Source of the DNA: Stromatinia cepivora
Taxonomy: Eukaryota; Ascomycota; Leotiomycetes; Helotiales; Sclerotiniaceae
Direction of reading: 5' to 3'
Length of the DNA: 64,000 bases
Assembly: GCA_014898415.1 (NCBI GenBank)
Contig: RCTD01000017.1
Location: 371,001 to 435,000 of the forward strand
Shown piece after piece: positions 46,214-60,056 of this stretch. Under the pieces are notes generated by a model that was not told the DNA's origin, made no database searches, and saw only the letters and a list, made by a program, of their open reading frames with translations. Positions within the stretch are counted from its first letter, which is position 1, and the number at the start of each line of letters is the position of its first letter. Position numbers and translations under genes: made by a program.

Positions 46214-49200
46214 ATGGTTTACATTAAGCAGATAAATATCCAAGGCTTTAAAAGGTACGTTTACAACCATGCCAGAGGACGAAGCATTTTAACACTCATG
46301 TAGCTACAAGGATCAAACGCTCATCGACGAATTCTCTCCAGGAACAAATGTAATTGTTGGCCGAAATGGTTCTGGAAAGAGTAACTTTTTCGCGGCCATT
46401 CGATTCGTACTCAGCGATGCATATACTCAAATGGGCCGGGAAGAGCGACAAGCTTTACTTCATGAGGGTTCAGGATCTGCGGTTATGTCTGCATATGTTG
46501 AAATTATCTTTGACAATTCCGATGGACGATTTCCTACCGGCAAAAACGAGCTCTACCTTCGACGAACCATTGGATTGAAGAAGGATGAATATTCTTTGGA
46601 CAAAAAAAATGCTACGAAAACGGATGTCCTGAATCTTCTAGAAACCGCAGGATTTTCTCGGTCAAATCCATATTACATTGTGCCTCAAGGACGTGTTACA
46701 GCTCTTACAAATATGAAAGATGGCGAGAGATTAAACTTATTGAAAGAAGTAGCTGGAACGCAAGTCTATGAGCAACGTCGTACTGAGTCTTTAAAGATCA
46801 TGACAGATACCAACAATAAACGAGCCAAGATTGATGAGTTGTTGGACTACATTAAGGAACGCCTGGCGGAACTAGAGGAGGAGAAGGAAGAATTGAGAGG
46901 TTACCAAGAGAAAGATAAGGATCGCCGATGTCTACAATATGCCTTCTTCCACCAAGAGCAGGTCGCAATTGCCGAAAAGTTGGAGGAAATTGATGAGTTC
47001 AGACAAGGTGGTGGTGATGGTGACGAGAATCGGGATGCTTTTTTGGAAGGAGAAAAGGCCATCGCTGAACTTGACGCCCAGATAAAACAATTAAACCGAC
47101 AAATAGAGCTTCTTGGGGTAGACAGACGACAATTGGAGGAGGATAGGCGAGACACCGCAAAAGCAAGGGCCAAAATCGAATTACACGTCAAAACTTTGAC
47201 CGCCAACCAATCGTCCACAGAACAAGCACGGGTGAGGCATCAGCAGGAATTGAGTTCCGTTAAGAAGGAGATAGCTTCAAAAGAAGCCGAACTAGCACAA
47301 TTACTTCCGGAATTCGAAAGCCGAAAAGCTAGCGAAGCAGAAATTAGACGAAGTCTCGATGAAGCGGAAGCTGGCAGAAGCAGACTGTACGCTAAACAAG
47401 CTCGCAGCAACCAGTACAAGACTAAGGCTGAACGTGATCAGTTTTTGAGAAAGGAAATTGATGATCTGAACTCTTCGATCGGATCTCAGAAGGCAAATCG
47501 AATTGACGGCGATGAAGAGGTGAAGCATGTGCAATCTGAAATCCGAAATTTGGAAACAGAAATATCCGGCCTCCAGGAGCGATTAGACGGATGGAGTGGC
47601 AACAGAATAGCCTTGGCTGAAGAGGTCTCGACCGCCAAAGATGCCTTGGAAAAGTTGCAGGACGAAAGAAAATTGCTACGAAGAGAGGATGAAAAGCTCC
47701 ACTCGGTCATAGAAGATGCTCGCAAGGAAGTTGGTATAGCTGAGTCGGAGTTGTCTAGAACTATGGATAGTGCTACGTCTCGCGGCTTAGCCACTGTCAG
47801 ACGTCTCAAGCAACAGCATAACATTCAAGGAGCATACGGCACTCTAGCAGAACTCCTCGAAGTTGAAGAACTTTATCGAGTAGCAGTGGAACAAACAGCA
47901 GGCAGTAGTCTTTTCAACTATATCGTCGATAACGAAGAAACTGCAACCCAGCTTATCAATGCCTTAAATGCGGATAAGGGCGGAAGGATTACATTTGTTC
48001 CTCTGAGTCAACTCAGAACAAAACCAGCCACCTTACCCAATGCATCGGATGCCATACCAATGTTAAGCAAGATTCGGTACGACAAAAAGTATCAGCCGGC
48101 CTTCGAGCAAGTCTTTGGTAAAACCATTGTTTGCCCTAACCTCACGATCGCTGCTCAGTATGCAAGGAGCCATGGGTGTAATGCCATTACACCAGATGGT
48201 GATACGACAAACAAGAAAGGAGCTTTAACTGGTGGTTATCTTAATCCAAAGGAATCAAGACTTCAAGCAGTCCGTGCGCTGAACAAGTGGAGGGATGAGT
48301 ACGAAACTTTAAAGGTGCGCCAGGACGAGATTAGAAAGGAACTGGAGCGAAAAGATCAAGAAATTACAGCTGCTTTTACAGAGGAACAAAAGGCTAGTCA
48401 GAAGATGAATCAACTCGTCGACAGCCTGGATCCTCTGAAATCAGGATTGAGATCAAGACAGTCGCATCTCGAAAAACAAAAGACCCAACTTGAAAAGCTT
48501 CTTCAAAACCAGGCAGATGTTATCAAATTGTTGCAGGAACATAATCGAAAAATCTCCGATTATGAGGCAGAAATCGCATCCGAGTTTAAGAAAGCCTTAA
48601 CGCCTAATGAGGAACGACAACTCGAGCAGCTCAACGCCTCTGTCCAGGATCTACAAAAACAATGGAATGAACACAGCAGAAATCGAAGAGAACTTGAGAG
48701 CCGCAAACAGTTGATCGAGGTTGATCTCCGTGAAAATCTTAGACTTAAGCTCGATCAATTGAACAATCAAGAAATGGATCTTGCTACTGGAAGTGGTTCT
48801 GGTAACTTGAAGGAATCTCAACGAGAATTAAAGCGCATCATCAAGGCATCCACTGTTGTGGAGACAAAGCTCCAGGAAAACGAACAGCAACTGGAAGAAG
48901 CTGAATCAAACATCGTCAATTTGCAACAGGAGAGGAGTCAGAAAGAGGACGAACAACAGAGGATTGCCGTGTTGATTGAGAAGCACCAGAAGAAAATGGA
49001 AAGGAGTATTGCTCGAAAGGCCATACTTACTACCAGCGCTGCAGATTGCGCCAAAAATATTCGTGATTTGGGTGTTCTGCCCGATGAAGCATTTGAAAAG
49101 TACAAGGATTATGACCCCAAATCTGTAAGCAAATGACTCGTCTACTTATACCATTTACTGACATTTTTAGATTCAATCGCGCCTCAAGAAGGTTCAGGAA

Positions 49201-50051
49201 GCTCTCAAGAAGTATAAGCACGTGAATAAGAAGGCTTTTGAACAGTACAATCAGTTCACAAGTCAGCGAGATAGCTTGACCAAGCGTAGGAAGGAACTTG
49301 ATGATTCTCAGGCATCGATTCAAGAACTCGTTGAAGTCCTCGATCAGCGTAAGGATGAAGCCATCGAGCGAACGTTCAAGCAAGTCTCCAAGGAATTTGC
49401 TCAGATTTTCGAGCGTCTTGTCCCGGCTGGTCGTGGTCGGCTCGTCATTCAACGTAAAGCAGATCGACGTGCAAGAGAGGAAGAAGATTCGGACGAGGAG
49501 GCACGTGATAGTGTTGAGAATTATGTTGGAGTTGGAATCAGTGTCAGCTTCAATAGTAAACATGATGATCAGCAACGTATTCAACAATTATCTGGTGGAC
49601 AAAAGAGTAAGTCATTCCCGCCTATAAAAACCCTTCGTCCAATATACTAATACACCTCCGTGCAGGTCTGTGCGCCCTTGCCCTCGTCTTTGCAATCCAA
49701 CAGTGTGACCCAGCCCCTTTCTACCTATTTGATGAAATTGACGCCAATCTTGATGCTCAATACCGTACTGCTGTTGCCCAAATGCTCAAGGAAATCTCGG
49801 CCAAGCAATCACAAGTTTCCCAATCGCAGGATAATTCAGATGAAGAATCCGATAATGATGAAGACGTTGAGGGTGGTTCCAAGAAACAAAAAGTCATGGG
49901 TGGACAATTTATTTGCACTACTTTCAGGCCGGAAATGGTATTGGTGGCTAATAAATGCTATGGTGTCACTTTCCATAATAAGACGAGTGGTATTGGTGTT
50001 GTTGGGAAGGAGGATGCGTTAAGCTTCGTTGATGGAGAGGCTCCAAAATAG
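46214..50051 (+). CDS. smc3: Cohesin subunit SMC3
   Basis: Four exons (46214-46254, 46304-49124, 49171-49606, 49666-50051) give 1227 residues; introns are 49, 46 and 59 bp and all joins keep phase. Smc3 pairs with Smc1 at the hinge and, with the Scc1 kleisin, forms the ring that holds sister chromatids together. The N-terminal head shows [16 protein letters not shown] and the Walker A loop GRNGSGKS (33-40). Two long coiled coils flank the hinge (about 520-680, including [14 protein letters not shown] and [10 protein letters not shown]). The C-terminal head shows the ABC signature LSGGQKS (1094-1100) and Walker [13 protein letters not shown] (about 1120-1131). An acidic Ser-rich insert after [10 protein letters not shown] is a little longer than in yeast. 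The length is normal for the family and all key residues are present. Confidence 0.98.
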
Positions 50052-52824
50052 GTATGTTGAGAGGAAAACCATTTTGGGTTCTGATTGTGTGATGGGACAT
50101 TGTGATTCGGCGTCACTTTTGTGATATCTTCTCTTTCAACTATGCGATTATTGTATTTAGCTGCTGCTTAACTTGCTTTATTGGGGGAGGGGATGGATAC
50201 CTTGTGGCGAGGGGAGATTTCCGGTTTAGGAAATACTTAACGTCTTGCTAGTCCTAAGGCGAAGCGGTGCACCTGGATTTTGGTAAAGGAAGTTTTCACA
50301 TTTGCTTGTGGTGTAATGTTTAACTGCCAGTGAAACTTAATGATACAACTCATCCCTGATATCTACCGCTAATATCATTTCATTGAGGCACGGTAGCTGT
50401 CTGGAAGAGACATTGCGGTTGTGTCTGAATATCGGCGATATATTCGTACAATATCTTCATGCAGAATACCTCAAGCTGTGGTTCTGGTGGTAATGGTCAC
50501 CGCCGTGTAACATTCTGTCGCCCTCTCTACATTGCCTGATTTTCTTGAGCTACAATCAACCTGTACTTCCCCTCTCAATAATTTCATCATCGGTATTTCT
50601 GTTCATTGCCGTCATTGGAGTATATTAATTATTGTCACCTTCAAATGGCAATTCATTTGATACAACTCTGACGTGAGACGAAACTAGCTCGGGCAATATG
50701 CGTGAGAAAAGTGTGGGAGAACTTGTTACTAATAGCCTCAAAAAAGATGCGCAATTCTATACCTCATCCTAAGATACCAATTTTTCGGCGTAATTCAGGA
50801 TTATGGGGCCTAGAAATATCATTGCGTAGGTAGCTTATAGCTTATATATATTCTCTGGTTGGCGAGGGGTAGGTTACGTCAACCAACTATGGTCAAATTA
50901 ACAAATCTTATTGAAATCAATTTCTGAGGTAAGACGTTTGATAATTCACCGCTTTGAGTAAAAAAAAAGCGGGTGAGCAAGCTAGTCATTAAACGTTTGT
51001 ATTGCGGATAACTGGCTATAAAAGAGATGAACGTACTGTAGGAGTTGAGAGACTTGCCAAAAAATGCAAGTCAGGGTATTATACATCGCACATGTTAACA
51101 AGTGCGGAGGTATTAGTTTAGCATGTTTGAGCTTGTGTCTTCGTGCATAGCTTTTAGCATGGTAGTGCTCGATGTTAGCTCATCTATCGGGTTATCTTCC
51201 GGAGTGCAGTGTTAGGGATTATTCTTGGAATATCTACTATCGCTAACTTCTATGCAAACTACTTGCTGTCGCCAAAAGCTAATGTCATAAAATGGTTGTG
51301 GATGAGGGTGACTCAAGCAGGTAGAGTAATAGGTATGGCGACTCAGGTGAATGCAATATGGGGAATATCCTCAAGATCCCTCTTTTTGTTAGCCTCCACA
51401 TTGAATGAGGTATTTCACCATTAGGCCCTCGACCTGAGCATGTGATTCACCTATCTACGTCTCTTCTACTATTGAGTCTCTTTCTATATAATCCACCGCT
51501 CAGATGCCAATTACCCACCATATCCCCAAGACATGCGCGTATGACTATAACACAGTTCGAAGCCCGCAGCTTTCTGTGCATCTTTGCTTTGAATCTGAAT
51601 CCATGGTGGGAACTTAAGCTATTCCCTCATACTTACCAGGGATTGACTCCGTCCAAAATTACTATCACTTTCTTTTACCACTGTCATAATGGTCTTCCAA
51701 CTCAGAGACAAAGCAGCAGAAATAAATGGGTCTAAATAGGTGAATAGGATTCCCAAGCTCCTAACATCTGCTCCGAAACTTGTAGGAAATGATCTGAATA
51801 TATAAATCTCTTTGGAATTTTTACTTAACTGAGGACTTGCATCGTTGAACTAGATCTCATTGCTTGCTTCGTACACTCAATAGATGTCACCTCTGAATTA
51901 AATATTGTAGCCTGCCACATAGTCACTAAGTAACTATCACGAAAGTAAAAAAAAATCGACAATAACTGCCCGAGTTCTGAAACAGGCAGCGATTATCATT
52001 TTTTGCTAAAAACAACGATGACAAAAGACTATCTAGATAAAGAAAAAAGCACCCCTTTTGTTCCTCCATCCTTTCTGATGGATCTCTCTCCCTACACGTA
52101 GCTTTCCTCAATGCAGTGCTTCACATAAGCCCGCACCCCATTCCCCACTATATCCAACCCACTCCCTCCTCGACCCCCAATCCCATTACCTCCCCTCCCC
52201 CTCAAAGCTATCGGAACCTCCCCTCCTGAACTAAAAGGAAAAAAGCAAGGTAAATAAAATACCAAAATCTCACGCCCTGCCTATTAGTAAACAGCAAGAA
52301 ATAAACTCATAGATGAGTCCCCCAAGAGTCGTCCATGTCATTACTACCCTTGAACGTCTAATGGTTGAACTGACTTCTGCACTTCTTTTCTGACTGTATA
52401 TCTGTTTTTGTTTTTGTGATAATGATGTTGATTTTGAAGATCAGGCGATTGTGATTTGGTTTGAATATGATATGATGTTGATGTTGACTTTGATACACTG
52501 GAGTAATGATATTATATGATAGGAGATTCTGGTGCTTAAAGCGTAGGTTGAATGTGCTATTGTCTCGGGATTTGAAGTGTTGAAGTTGTGAGGTATGGTT
52601 CATGAAATGATTGATATTGTGTGTGGTAAAAGTATGTGATCTTGAAATTTTGAAATAGAGATGGCATGTTCAAAGATGTGGGTTATTGGTTGTGGTAAAG
52701 CGTAATTTGGTGAAATAAAAAGTGGCGTGGTGGTGATGAATCGAAGGATGATAATTATCTCGGTAAGCACGGTGTCATTGATGGTAAAGTATATGACCAA
52801 GCACCTAGATCGTGCTGTCCGTAT
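50052..52824. other. Gene-poor interval
   Basis: 3' flanks of SMC3 (plus) and of the coiled-coil gene (minus). One open frame (51442-51735, plus, 97 codons) begins with a hydrophobic, signal-like stretch but has no other support. No RNA gene seen. Confidence 0.45.
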
Positions 52825-55800
52825 TTAATTGATAGGTCCTTCAGTCCTGTACAGTTCCACTTTAACCCCAAAGGATTTAAAGTCTGCCCAAGGAATCGTA
52901 TCGCTATCCAACTCGCAACAAAACATATGCTCTCTTTTCGTGCAATTGTCTCTCTCTGTCCTTACTTGCGATAGGAGCTCCTCTTCGTACAAAGTATGAT
53001 GTTCTTCAACTTCTTCCTTGGGTTTGATTCTTTCGAGGAGGTACTCGGCGGCAGCATGATTGGCCATCTCCAACGCTGTGTAAAGCTTGTTGTCATCGGT
53101 AATTCCAACGGTCCGCTCTGTCATACAGACTTTTTGGGTTTCAGGGTCAAGTTGCTCAATTGTCTTCTCATATCGAACTGTGTAGTATTGATTGGCAAAT
53201 TTAGGATGAATCTCTCGCGGATCATATTTATCGATTTCTTTTGGATTCATTGGCACAGCTTTGACGAAAACCTTGGTAATTTTGTGGTTATTGTGAATGA
53301 TTTGACAGGAATACTTGTACTGTTGGTCCCACTTCTCCACAATCTCTTGTTGCATGTACTTTTTGGTCCTGTATTCGTTGACGAGAGTCTGGGCATATCT
53401 GTTGGCTTTGTCGACATCAAAAAACTTTTTCTTGAGAGCGGCTTCGTCTTCATGTTCGTGAAGAGTTAGTTGTGTCATTACCATATATACATTGACCATT
53501 GAATATGATGCGGGGTTTTGAGGCTTGGCACGCTCTGGCTGGGATATTTGGCTTGGTCTTGTGAGCTGCGTCGATTGCTCCGCTAAAGTGTAAGAAGACC
53601 GTTGAGTTGATGAGCCCTCAAAATATGCAGTCATATCAGGCATTGGTTCAATAACCTGCGCGCTATGATCATCGGGGTTGAGTGCAGCGGTGGTCATTTC
53701 GGGTTCTCCTTCAATAAGTAGCTCTTCTTCGAAGGCTGCTTCGAAGTCTTTCTCAAGATCGACCTCTTCCACAATCTGATTTTCTGGTTGTACTACATTA
53801 GCGTTGTTTGTCGCCTTGGTAACAGCAGCGTTCTTTCGGGCATGTTCAATGAGACGTTCTGTCGTTTCTTCATCATCCGGGTCCTCCTCGGACTCAGAGG
53901 ATGAGTCGTCGCTGAAAAGTGGTCCTAATTTCTCCACTGGTGATACTTGGGAACGCCGAGCGGCGCGCGATTCAGCCAGTGCTTTCAAGCTTTCGGCTGT
54001 TCTGGCTTCATGCTCTTTTCGAGCCTGGGTCTCAGGATCGTCATCTTCTTCCATATGATTGGATTCGCTGGCAGTATCTGAGGATGAAACTTGCGCGGCA
54101 GTACCGAATCCATTGGGTAGACTAGAGTTGGAAACAGCGTCATGCTCATGCTCACTTGATGAAGCTTTTTCTCCCAAACGACGTTGATTTCTTCGGGTTT
54201 TATCTCGCTGGAATACTAATTAGCATGAACATATCACAATCTCAGTGGGGAATCATACTTCTCGCCTTTCCATGAGCTTGTCAAGCATGGTTTCTAGCTC
54301 AAATTCACTAAGCACCTTACCATCTTGACGAGCCTTATCCCTAAACTCTTTTTCTTTCTTCTTGCGATATTCAACTGTTTTCTTCCGAGAAATTCCATCC
54401 TTTCTTGCATCTGCTTGTTGTTTAGTCAAAGCATCTTTGCGAGCTTTTGCCTCGGCCTGAATTCTTTCCCGGTCAGCTTCAATTTTATCTCGCTCTGCTT
54501 GTGAAATGAATTTGGTTTCTGGTCTAATTGAATTGGCAGTAGGCTTTGGAGGAGGTGGAGGTAATGGAAGCGGACGTGGTTTTACGACTGGAAGATCTAC
54601 AGTGGCTTTCTCAATAGTGCTGGGTTGTTCCGGTTGCTCGCGAGGCACAAAAGCATCTGGTCCATGTAGAGGTTTCAGTTTGATGTCGAATACCGAACTG
54701 CCTGGCGACTGTGTCAAAGACAGGGTACAGCTTTTCTTCGGGGTAGCCTTTGATGGTGCTTTTGAAGTTGCCCTAGGAGCAGCTTTGCGAGCAGTAGTGG
54801 TTGGACTTGGCTCGGCGGGTACAGACTTCTCACGTTTCCGTTTTGCAGTTCCACGTTCGTCTGGTCTATTTTTTCGAATAGCTTCACGCTCCGCCTCTCT
54901 GTCTTCGAGAAAGTTGCCACCACTGGTATTGGGTATGGTCTTGGCAAAGATCTCGGCTATACTAGCAGGAGCTTGATCTTGCTCTACGGATCGGACGATA
55001 GTTGAGTCGCTATTAGAGGCTTCTGGAATCTGAAGTCGGCTTGCGGCCTGTTGATCTGGGGAGGCTTCCACAGTTGTTATTTGCGTCTCTGGAAGGAACA
55101 ATGAATCTTCATCATCGACGGCCATGTTTGTAGAAAGCGTGGCTTGCGGAGGTGAAGTGTTTGCTGCACTCGTAGAACCATTCTCAGACGTGGACTTCCT
55201 TGCAGGTTTCAGTGCTGCAGCTGTTTGTGCCGTAACCTGAGCAGCAAGCTTTTGCATGTTGCGCTTCATTTTATTTATTTCGGCAGCTTGTTCTTTTCTT
55301 TCTTTATCCAAATTCAGCTTTTGTTCGTCGAGAGCTTTCTGGAGAGCTGATTCTCCTTCTTTTTTCGCCTTTCGTATGTCACAGGCAACTTTGCGTCTCT
55401 GCTTTACCCCCTGTGCTTCCATTAAAGACTGATGATGGCGCTCAGCATCGCGTTTGGCTTTTGTGGAGGCTACGTCTTTGTCTTTCTCACGCTGCTCAGC
55501 ATCCTTCTTTTCACGCTCCTTTTGAGTCTTCAATTCATTCTTTTGTCGTTTGGCCTCGGCATCAATGGCATCTTGTTTCTCCTTTTCTTCTCGAGATCTC
55601 TGAGCTTCAAAACGTTTGGCCTCATCGCGCTCCCGTCTTTCTTCCTCAGTCTCACTAACAACTTCCCCGAATAACTCTTTCTGCAGAGTCTCACGATCGG
55701 CGATCAGTTCTTTTTGGACAATTTTCTCCGCTGCTCGTCTCTGTCGAGCGACTTCCTCAGGCCGTTGTGCATTATTAGTGCTAGAGGCAACTGCCTGTCG

Positions 55801-57294
55801 TTCTCGAACATCCTCCGTGAACTTTTCAACGCTATTGCTACCGGGGCCATCCTGCATAGAGTCCTTTAGAGGAGTTGATACTTTAATGGGACCTCTTCTT
55901 GCCGGAGTCCAATGCTGAGGTATGAAAGGCATCGAACCGCGAGCACTGACAGCACTTTCCGGCGTCACGAGATCGATGGTGATTTTTGAAGCGACGGCTC
56001 CATTTAAATTTCTAGGAGGACTTTGATAGACCTGTTTTGTAGCTTTAGAGTTGCTACTTCGAAATGCACTGGAATTTGGTAAAGCATTCATAACGTTCAT
56101 CGGACTGTTCTGAACTTTCATCTGGAAGTTTGGCCTGCCCCGGAGTGCATTTTCCAATGATATTTCATTGACATCGTCATCATTAATGGAACCATAATCG
56201 TATTCTCTGGGCTGGCTTGCGACAGTTTGCGTTCTATTAGGAGCAACGGACCTGCTTCTCACTGACTGGTTCCTTGGGGTATGTGGGAGTGAGTTCACAA
56301 AAGCAGGCTTTTCAATGTTCCCTTGCTGTCTGCACGCAGGCGCAGGTTTTTGTACAACAGATTTATGGTTTGGCCAGGGTGGTGAGGCAAGCTGGGGCTC
56401 CTGTCTTTGTCTCCGACTTCTGGCACTAGACATACCATTTTCGGTGCCCAGATACAAATTTCCGCCATCGTCGTATGGACTCCTCGGGCCAGCACTTTGC
56501 GCACGAGAATAATCAAGGCGGTGTCTTGCCTTAGGTGTGACTACCGGTTCGTGGTTGGCCCTTGAAGATTGTTGACGATGTCGGCCAGTCGATTCATGAG
56601 AGAAAGTGCCAGGTGGTGGCACGGAATTGTAGATTGGTTCTTCTTTCGTGCGCCTCTTCGCGGGGAGATTGCCTTGATATGCAATGAAACTAGATTCCCT
56701 AGCGAATTGCTCATTGTAATCTTCCGCTTCCATATAACCTTGATCCTCATATGCATCCCTTGCACGCGAATGGCTACGTGTGTGTGACTTTCTGCTAGTT
56801 GGAAAGTTGTTTTCGACGCCGAGATATCCATCATGATGATTGTTCTCAGTAGCCTTGTATCGAATGTCATTGCGGGCCGCCGATTTTTTACGAGAATGCG
56901 AGACCTCTGGATTATGATCATGCATAGCCTCCTCTATGTTTGTCGTGCGACCGCGACCAATCCCACTCGGATGTTCGCTCTGATGCCGTTTTCGTCTATC
57001 CGGCACAGGCTGAGCGGGACTCTTCGTTCTCTTATGATTAACCTGTGGTTGTTGCAAGACGACGGCGTATTCATTAGATGAGCTTTCATCATCGGAGAAG
57101 TCATCAGAAAGGTCCATGGGTGCATTGCGACCGCGCTGTTGTGGGTAAGAAGTTTGCGAGTGTTGATAGTATTGGGGTTGCATCCTAGAGTTGCGCGCCG
57201 CTTGTCCTTTGGAACGAGGCTGAGAATGATTCCTCACATTGCTGTTTGGCAAGGGATCAGGATCCCAACTATCTTCTAGCTCCATTCTTGACAT
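52825..57294 (-). CDS. Large coiled-coil protein, function unknown
   Basis: Exon 1 (57294-54259) and exon 2 (54207-52825) join across a 51 bp intron (GTATGA...GCTAATTAGTATTCCAG) in phase: 1472 residues. Residues 1-510 are polar and disordered, with Gln/Arg/Ser patches. About 520-700 form a long highly charged helix (for example KREEKEK-like and KEREKKDAEQREKDKD repeats). About 700-960 are Ser/Pro/Thr-rich, with a proline run (LPLPPPPPKP) and KRKRE-type basic clusters. About 960-1012 are again charged helix. Exon 2 begins acidic and then holds an ordered region (about 1245-1470) with alternating strands and helices (VNVYMVMTQLTLHEHEDE, then CQIIHNNHKITKVFVKAVP). No known domain recognised. Basic clusters and coil suggest a nuclear or cytoskeletal scaffold; that is inference. 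Confidence 0.85.
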
Positions 57295-60056
57295 TAATGA
57301 TCTTCGAAAGGTTCTTGAAAGATGAAAGTGATCGCAGCGAATATCTGATAGTGATAATGCGGATGTTGAATGTTGATAAGAATTGAGGGATGGTGGCTAG
57401 GATTTTTTTTTTTTTTTTTTTAGCTTTATGGGTTACCAGTAGATTTCGCAATAAACTTTATAAGTTGATGTGGTTGTAAGTGCGGGGTAAAGATCGATAT
57501 GTAGGAGAGGAAGAAGTCGGGATAGCGATTTGAGAGTTATGGCGATACCGAGCCCTAAGATGTTAAAGTCTATATCGAACGACGTCAGTTAATGCTGGAG
57601 ATAAATAGAATGGAAGACGGAGTGCCCTGGTTTGACTTGTGAAAAGAAAGTTACTTGCTTGAAGATTGTCGATATTATTGTTTGGTTGAAGTGTGGAAAG
57701 CAAGGAACCATACTTGCAAGGTTAAGGTTGTGGGAAGAAAGCTAGTGTACCTTAATTGATGCAACGTCCAGCGCCTTCCAACAAGATAGACTAGCTGTGA
57801 GAAACAGCGGGTGGACTGGGAATAATGTAGTTTGAATAAGGTGGTTATAAGTCTGTAAGGAAAAGGTGAAAAAAGAGGAGGGGAAATTTTTAGATGGACA
57901 GACCTCGAGCCAGCCCCACAGTTCCTTTGAGTGAATTAAACGAGATTTTGATGAGTGAATTTATACCTCTCTAGATGACCTAAATAAATTTCAAACATTT
58001 GTTTACCCCGCTTCTGATCATAAATATGCCTTCAGATGGAGTTTACAAGCTTGAAATGCGCAAATAGAAGTAGGTATCATGAGGGGACCAGAGTTGAAAA
58101 TATTCATCAGACGTTATTGAGTGAATGGAAAAATAACACCATCATCTATCATGAGCTATCATTGAGGTATACGTAAGCTTCATTGGAGAGTAAACAAGGG
58201 CTTGATTCATTGGCAACATGTTAAATACCCTTATAATACATTTCCATCCTTCAACCTCCCCTTGTACTGTGAAAGGAGGCATCGTGGATTTATTCGTTTA
58301 GTCTAGCAAATGAATTACAAATCTACCACATGTCTCAACACATAACCTAACTCCTCAAGAATATTTCGATGCCATATAGCAAATACCGCGTGTCAAGAAG
58401 GGATGGCTTTCGCTCCAGAGAATGAAGGTGGGTGTTAAATATTACAATGAAAGCGGATTTGAGAGTGAAACTTATGCTTCTTGATTGTACAAAACTATAC
58501 TTCACAAGCTGGCAGTCTTAAAATGAGATATGGGAACATAATTGCTTTATATCCAATTTCCACTGAGGTATAATATATCCTATTTTTACTTTCATCTGAC
58601 TTTAAAGCTGGAAGTTTGATTATCCAGACTTTCGTCTCATTTCATGACCGATGGATTGAATTGCACCATCACCGTCCTATGATTTGTGTACTATAGGAAT
58701 CAGTTTTGAGTGAGGAACCACCGAATATACAATGCTTGTTCAAAAATAGGATCCATTTCATGCTCTCTCGGATTTTAAAGAAGTGATTGAAGTACAAAGA
58801 AATAAAAGGTGAACCATCTCATGTTCAACACTTATTAAAACATGGATTATCTTACCCCTATACTCTCGTTTAACTCCGAAAGCACGGTGCCACTTATACC
58901 GATGTAGAGGATACAATAAAATACTCGATCAAAAATCAATGTATCTCGTTCTGAAATTTCTCATCCGATTTTGGAGAAAAACGTCAATTTTACAAATCCA
59001 CGCAGTATATTGGGAAATTCAAAGAGAAAGACATATCTGTTATGGCACTACTCAATGTTCAACGCTGCAACTAGAACATTAGGAAGTACGAAACTGGAAA
59101 GAGACTCATTTCTGGGGAATAAACACAATGAATGCATCTCAATAACCTGGAATAAAGGAAGAAAAGAAGGGAGAAAATCTTCCCTGCCTCGTTCCCAATG
59201 CCCCAAAATCAACTGACTAGCTTGCTTCAGTAAACTTTCCAATACCGAGAAATCACAAATACCAGATATAGTATTGAAGGTCCAACTTGGAATTCAATGT
59301 ACGTTGACGAGCAGGAAACCCGAAATGCGAGAAAAATTCTCCCACTTGATAGACAAACACGTGATCGATAATTTTCCTCACCCCCCCCCCCCCCACCAAT
59401 CAATCCTTCCTGAAATTTTTCAGACGGAAGATAGATAGATTTTGGGATTTTCCAAATTTTATTTCGTAGATATGCAACAAAATAATTGATCATGTGATAA
59501 ATACCCATTGAGCGATATGATTGGGCGGAGGCACGCGTAACTTCGCAGTGATCTCACTTACCATTGCTGCTCAATGTCCAAGAACTACTCGTACATTCAC
59601 TGTATTTGAATACATTGTCGAGCTTGAGCGGAAATATCCTGACGGATATCATTTCTGAGTTCTGCTTGATCGAAAACTCTACACAATTGTAATCTTAGGA
59701 GATTATGAGTTTTCGGGTCGAAGGTACCTTCTTGGATACTTGGGAAGATGTCAAGTTCCAGTGTTCACCTCGGTCAATGAGTGGAAGAGGAACTGCCCAG
59801 GTTAGTTCGATGTATCATGGGGGTTGCATCATACGCGGAGGAAGGGAATTAAATACGATGGGACGCCGAAAAGAGGTGCAGTGTGGCGAATCCCAAACAT
59901 TCATAGACGTGTAGAATGTGTCAAGAGTGCCTCAATCAGGGAAAATGGCTACAGCGTCCCAAACACCAGCTGCTACCTTAACCCTAAACTCGCATCACAG
60001 CATCTTTACCGTGAGCCTGACAAAAATGGTATCTTATTCAATACAGTACTAGCTAA
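57295..60056. other. Intergenic region with poly-T and poly-C tracts
   Basis: On the minus strand it begins with the 5' leader of the coiled-coil gene, including a 19-base T run at 57403-57421 (A on the coding strand) about 110 bp upstream of its ATG. A run of 14 C lies at 59381-59394. Open frames at 58971-59216 and 59705-60237 (the latter running into DBP9 antisense) are not supported as genes. Confidence 0.5.

Noticed and set aside
51442..51735. 97-codon frame with a signal-peptide-like start
   Set aside because: The hydrophobic start arises from a T/C-rich stretch; the rest has no secreted-protein features and no splice support.
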